From assembly GCA_013415595.1 (NCBI GenBank), contig JAAEEW010000190.1, forward strand, positions 1 through 11,819: a stretch of DNA of 11,819 bases. Direction: 5' to 3'. The position numbers were made by a program, and so were the translations under genes. Source of the DNA: Methanosarcinales archaeon (GTDB lineage: Archaea; Halobacteriota; Methanosarcinia; Methanotrichales; Methanotrichaceae). Below are positions 10,511-11,819 of this stretch, one piece after another; the first letter of the stretch is position 1; each line of letters opens with the position of its first letter. The notes beneath the pieces were generated by a model. It made no database searches. It worked only from the letters and a program-made list of their open reading frames with translations, and was not told where the DNA came from.

Positions 10511-11680
10511 ATGAAAGCATGGATAATACTGATCATCATGGCCCTGGTGGGGTCAGCCTCAGCCGCCGGCATGTCCGGAGGAGGGGGCGACCCCCTGGGC
10601 CTGGGAAGCACGGGCACGGGAGACACCACCTACAGGCCGGACTGGCTGAACCCGGTGGGTGCGGACAGGCCGGACTGGGATCCCTTCGCCCCGGGCTCGG
10701 GCGAATGGGCGGGAAAGCCTGTCTGGGACCCCTACGGTCCCTCTTACCGCCAGACTCTGGCTCTGGAAGCGGCAGATCCGGCGGCGGAAGGGCTGACCGT
10801 CTCAAACGATCCGCGCACCTTCAACCAGCTCTTCCTGCAGATCGGGAACACCCTGGCCACTGAGGGCTCGGTCTTCCTGGGGGATCCCATAATCCTGTGG
10901 ACCAGGTTGAACGGGCGGGGAAGCCTGGAGCTGTACGACAAGGGTGAGGTCATCCTCTCCCAGGGCTACGTCACCCCGGGCTGGTACCGCATCCGAGGAG
11001 CTTACGCCGACATCCTGAGCTACCATTACTTCATCCTGAGGGCGGCCGGAATCTATAGCAACAACCTGTCCATCGGTGTGGAGGCGGGCGGATTTCCCAC
11101 CTCCTACAGCCTGACCGGCCAGGTGGTGGACCAGACCGGCCGGGGCATGTCCTGGGTCAGCATCAGGATAGTGGGGAGCGAAGGCGGCACCTTCACCAGG
11201 ACCACCGACAACTTCGGCTACTACGGCATGGACCTGCCCTCCGGCTACTACGTGATCGAAGCTCAGAAGGAAGGCTACCGATTCACCCAGTCCACGGCCA
11301 GGGTGTGGACGGGAACCATATCCGCGGCCAGAAGGATATTGGGATTCCCCCTGGACTCTCCGGCGGCCTTCTATGACACCGCCGGGACTTCTGGGACCAC
11401 TGCTGCCGCCACCACGGCCGCCGCCTCTGCCGGGGCCGCGAACCAGGGGTGGCTGCAGGGCCAGGTCCTGGACAGCAGCAGGCAGCCTGTAGCCCAGGCG
11501 GTGGTGGGCGCCAGGGAGGCTCAGGTCTTCGTCCTGTCCGACGCCGGGGGCAACTACGAGCTGGCAGTAGCCACCGGATGGCACACCATCACCGTGGAGA
11601 AGCCAGGGATGAGCTTCCCCACCTCAACGGTCCTGATCCAGGCCGGAAAGACCAGCCACCTGGACGTAAAAGCGCTATGA
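10511..11680 (+). CDS. Secreted protein with two carboxypeptidase-regulatory-like domains
   Basis: The protein has 389 residues from ATG at 10511 (an in-frame GTG at 10505 is possible). Residues 1-18 (MKAWIILIIMALVGSASA) are a signal peptide. A Gly/Pro/Trp-rich segment follows (about 20-78) with recurring RPDWLNP, RPDWDPF and PVWDPYG units. A central beta-rich region (about 96-195, with GDPIILWTRLNGRGSLELYD and YVTPGWYRIRG) is not recognised. Two carboxypeptidase-regulatory-like domains follow: domain 1 about 199-282 (LTGQVVDQTGRGMSWVSIRIVG, TTDNFGYYGMDLPSGYYVIEA) and domain 2 about 314-388 (LQGQVLDSSRQPVAQAVVGA, SDAGGNYELAVATGWHTITVEK). A Thr/Ala-rich linker (292-311), likely flexible or glycosylated, joins them. 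These domains are transthyretin-like sandwiches common in surface and adhesion proteins; no peptidase domain is present. There is no C-terminal anchor, so the protein is released or held by binding partners. The role is inferred to be structural or envelope-related. Confidence 0.8.
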   Translation: MKAWIILIIMALVGSASAAGMSGGGGDPLGLGSTGTGDTTYRPDWLNPVGADRPDWDPFAPGSGEWAGKPVWDPYGPSYRQTLALEAADPAAEGLTVSNDPRTFNQLFLQIGNTLATEGSVFLGDPIILWTRLNGRGSLELYDKGEVILSQGYVTPGWYRIRGAYADILSYHYFILRAAGIYSNNLSIGVEAGGFPTSYSLTGQVVDQTGRGMSWVSIRIVGSEGGTFTRTTDNFGYYGMDLPSGYYVIEAQKEGYRFTQSTARVWTGTISAARRILGFPLDSPAAFYDTAGTSGTTAAATTAAASAGAANQGWLQGQVLDSSRQPVAQAVVGAREAQVFVLSDAGGNYELAVATGWHTITVEKPGMSFPTSTVLIQAGKTSHLDVKAL

Positions 11681-11683
11681 AGC

Positions 11684-11719
11684 CCTGGATTCCCGTGTCC
11701 CGGGGCACGGGATCCCAGG
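11684..11719 (+). terminator. Stem-loop directly after the secreted two-domain protein gene
   Basis: CCTGGATTCCCGTG (11684-11697) pairs with CACGGGATCCCAGG (11706-11719) with 12 of 14 positions matching around an 8-nt loop, starting 4 nt past the stop. No T-run follows, so it may protect the mRNA end or slow transcription rather than end it in the usual archaeal way. Confidence 0.45.
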
Positions 11720-11819
11720 CGGGCCGTGGTGGACGATATTTCCGGGGCCTGCCCGGATCGAACAATGGGCGAACGATGAGCGAATGATGGGCAAACGACA
11801 GTAGAGCAACAAAATAGAA

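Noticed and set aside
11677..11787. 36-residue frame overlapping the stop of the last gene by ATGA
   Set aside because: It is translated straight through a strong stem-loop and has Gly/Arg-rich low-complexity content; coupling by ATGA alone is not enough.
11764..11798. Near-repeat ATGGGCGAACGA / ATGGGCAAACGA at the right edge
   Set aside because: Two imperfect copies 22 bp apart at the window end; too little sequence to call an array.

Overview
The window looks like a GC-rich methanogenic archaeon, most likely a Methanothrix (Methanosaeta)-type organism. The reasons are AT-rich TATA-like boxes in front of genes, Shine-Dalgarno sites of the GGAGGT/GGTGA type, use of TTG starts behind strong ribosome sites, small archaeal secreted proteins, and an IscS of the kind I remember from Archaeoglobus fulgidus. 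No rRNA, tRNA, CRISPR array or mobile element is visible. The genus is an inference.

Layout. On the minus strand at the left edge are the start of an AI-2E/PerM-family membrane protein (cut by the window edge) and a two-cluster ferredoxin-like protein of unknown role. From about 2.0 to 4.6 kb, on the plus strand, are three exported or membrane-anchored proteins: a six-cysteine secreted protein starting at TTG, a secreted single lamin-tail-domain protein, and a protein with a membrane segment at each end. From 8.4 down to 4.7 kb, all on the minus strand, lies a sulfur and redox group in the order flavoredoxin-like flavoprotein, four-histidine cytochrome b561-like protein, TusA, DsrE-like protein, IscS, IscU. 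Behind it is a MATE-family transporter (minus), and the right end carries a secreted protein with two carboxypeptidase-regulatory-like domains (plus).

The main point of interest is the sulfur group. The IscS keeps its persulfide-forming cysteine (Cys326) but has glutamate (Glu203) where the family has the lysine that holds PLP. It sits directly after a DsrE-like and a TusA sulfur carrier and before IscU. This suggests, as inference only, that the IscS may take sulfur from TusA/DsrE rather than from cysteine, or may use PLP in an unusual way, and pass it to IscU.

A second theme is that the long gene-free stretches are not random. A heptad-periodic array of 17 units precedes the lamin-tail gene, 17-bp repeats precede the ferredoxin gene, 14-15-bp repeats precede the flavoredoxin gene, and a 12-bp array crosses the flavoredoxin stop codon.
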